This document shows positions 33,010 through 33,473 of a stretch of DNA of 33,473 nucleotides, piece by piece. The position numbers and the translations under genes are program-made. The notes below the pieces were generated by a model. The model was not told the DNA's origin. It made no database searches and saw only the letters and a program-made list of their open reading frames with translations. The stretch comes from Pseudomonadota bacterium. GTDB taxonomy: Bacteria > Pseudomonadota > Gammaproteobacteria > JAFEDO01. Every line of letters starts with the position of its first letter. Position 1 is the stretch's first letter. The stretch spans positions 1-33,473 of the forward strand of contig JAFEDO010000136.1 of the NCBI GenBank assembly GCA_018241565.1, in the 5' to 3' direction.

Positions 33010-33473
33010 TCAGATAGATTCATTTGGTTCCTCCCAAAGACGATGATACATTTTTTCTGGCACAATCAGGTTCCATTGTTTGATATAGATCCCTTTTTCA
33101 CGCTTAGTACGTTCAAAGTAATGCGCCTTTTTAGGAATGAACCCTTGCAAAAATTTCAAATAATCTTCATCAATACCGAGCACTTCTTTCTGCTGCTCCA
33201 AGAAAAATCCAGTTTTTGCGAACAAAGTAGAATTTTCAAGAAACGTTAGATATTCAAATAACTTATCTAAATCTAATCGCTGAATCATTGAAAGCGATCG
33301 CCACATTTCTTCATGACCACCTGCAAAATTTGGTTTATCGAGGCAATCAACGACAGTCCGTTCCAAACTTGTAACACAAAGATCTAATCCTTGATAATTT
33401 TCTATCTTAACTAAGAAATTTTCTTGTTTTCCAGTACATAATTTTTTTGGAAACGATTTTGGAGAAAACTCCA
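33010..33473 (-). CDS. AbiEi-like antitoxin, C-terminal part (cut by window edge)
   Basis: The leftward frame is open from the window edge to the TGA at 33010-33012 (153 residues seen). The start codon is beyond the edge, because coding continues through the TTG at 33366 (residues before it read GLDLCVTSLERTVVDCLDKP). The segment TSLERTVVDCLDKPNFAGGH and the following YLTFLENSTLFAKTGFFLEQ match the C-terminal antitoxin domain of AbiEi proteins (type IV toxin-antitoxin; regulator of the AbiEii nucleotidyltransferase toxin). Residues AKTGFFLEQ and the final basic/aromatic portion are typical too. The next gene on the strand is an 80-residue unknown, not AbiEii. Confidence 0.78.
   Translation of the reverse strand, partial: EFSPKSFPKKLCTGKQENFLVKIENYQGLDLCVTSLERTVVDCLDKPNFAGGHEEMWRSLSMIQRLDLDKLFEYLTFLENSTLFAKTGFFLEQQKEVLGIDEDYLKFLQGFIPKKAHYFERTKREKGIYIKQWNLIVPEKMYHRLWEEPNESI

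Noticed and set aside
33010-33366. 118-residue gene starting at TTG 33366
   Set aside because: Coding runs on upstream of this TTG to the window edge, with a matching family sequence, so the gene is truncated rather than starting here.

Overview
The window is chromosomal DNA of an AT-rich gammaproteobacterium. The gene set and proteins look most like Legionellales (Legionella/Coxiella/Berkiella relatives): pilM divergent from mrcA, an AhpC-AhpD pair, QueH, class II DAHP synthase and RpoH under CIRCE. The order is an inference from gene content; the sequence cannot name a genus. Most genes are housekeeping. The right-hand 3 kb is accessory (toxin-antitoxin-like genes, hypotheticals).

Layout. 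1-4716: the start of pilM (leftward, cut by the window edge), mrcA (PBP1A), and an unrecognised 569-residue protein with a proline-rich tail. 4768-7353 (leftward): ubiC-ubiA-ATP-grasp enzyme. 7425-9748: a small rubredoxin gene, an arginase-family ureohydrolase (leftward) and a fused MsrB-MsrA. 9745-15681 (leftward): DUF1622 membrane protein, mtnA, mtnB (methylthioadenosine salvage), astD, astA and an M20 peptidase (arginine succinylation). 15874-19487 (rightward): pcnB, which appears to start at AUU as in E. coli, folK, a small holin-like membrane protein and class II DAHP synthase. 19477-21858 (leftward): a four-gene bufferin-type operon bufA-bufB-bufC-doxX, i.e. a secreted cysteine-containing precursor peptide, its MNIO (DUF692) modification enzyme, its DUF2063 partner and a DoxX membrane protein. 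22026-23971: DUF47 regulator plus Pit phosphate transporter. 24021-25606: a small secreted protein, a small conserved-looking protein and queF. 25817-27897 (leftward): ahpC, ahpD and rpoH; a perfect CIRCE operator lies on the rpoH promoter. 28065-30466 (rightward): queH, terC and a second Pit transporter. 30461-31981: a HipA-type kinase gene followed by an overlapping Xre regulator, preceded by four related AT-rich palindromes spaced 41, 40 and 41 bp. 32129-33473: hypotheticals and the C-terminal part of an AbiEi-like antitoxin that runs off the window.

Three intergenic regions (13343-13411, 21894-21966, 25608-25776) carry dispersed-repeat-type palindromes. The most interesting items are the operator array upstream of hipA, the bufferin operon, the AUU start of pcnB and the CIRCE site on rpoH.
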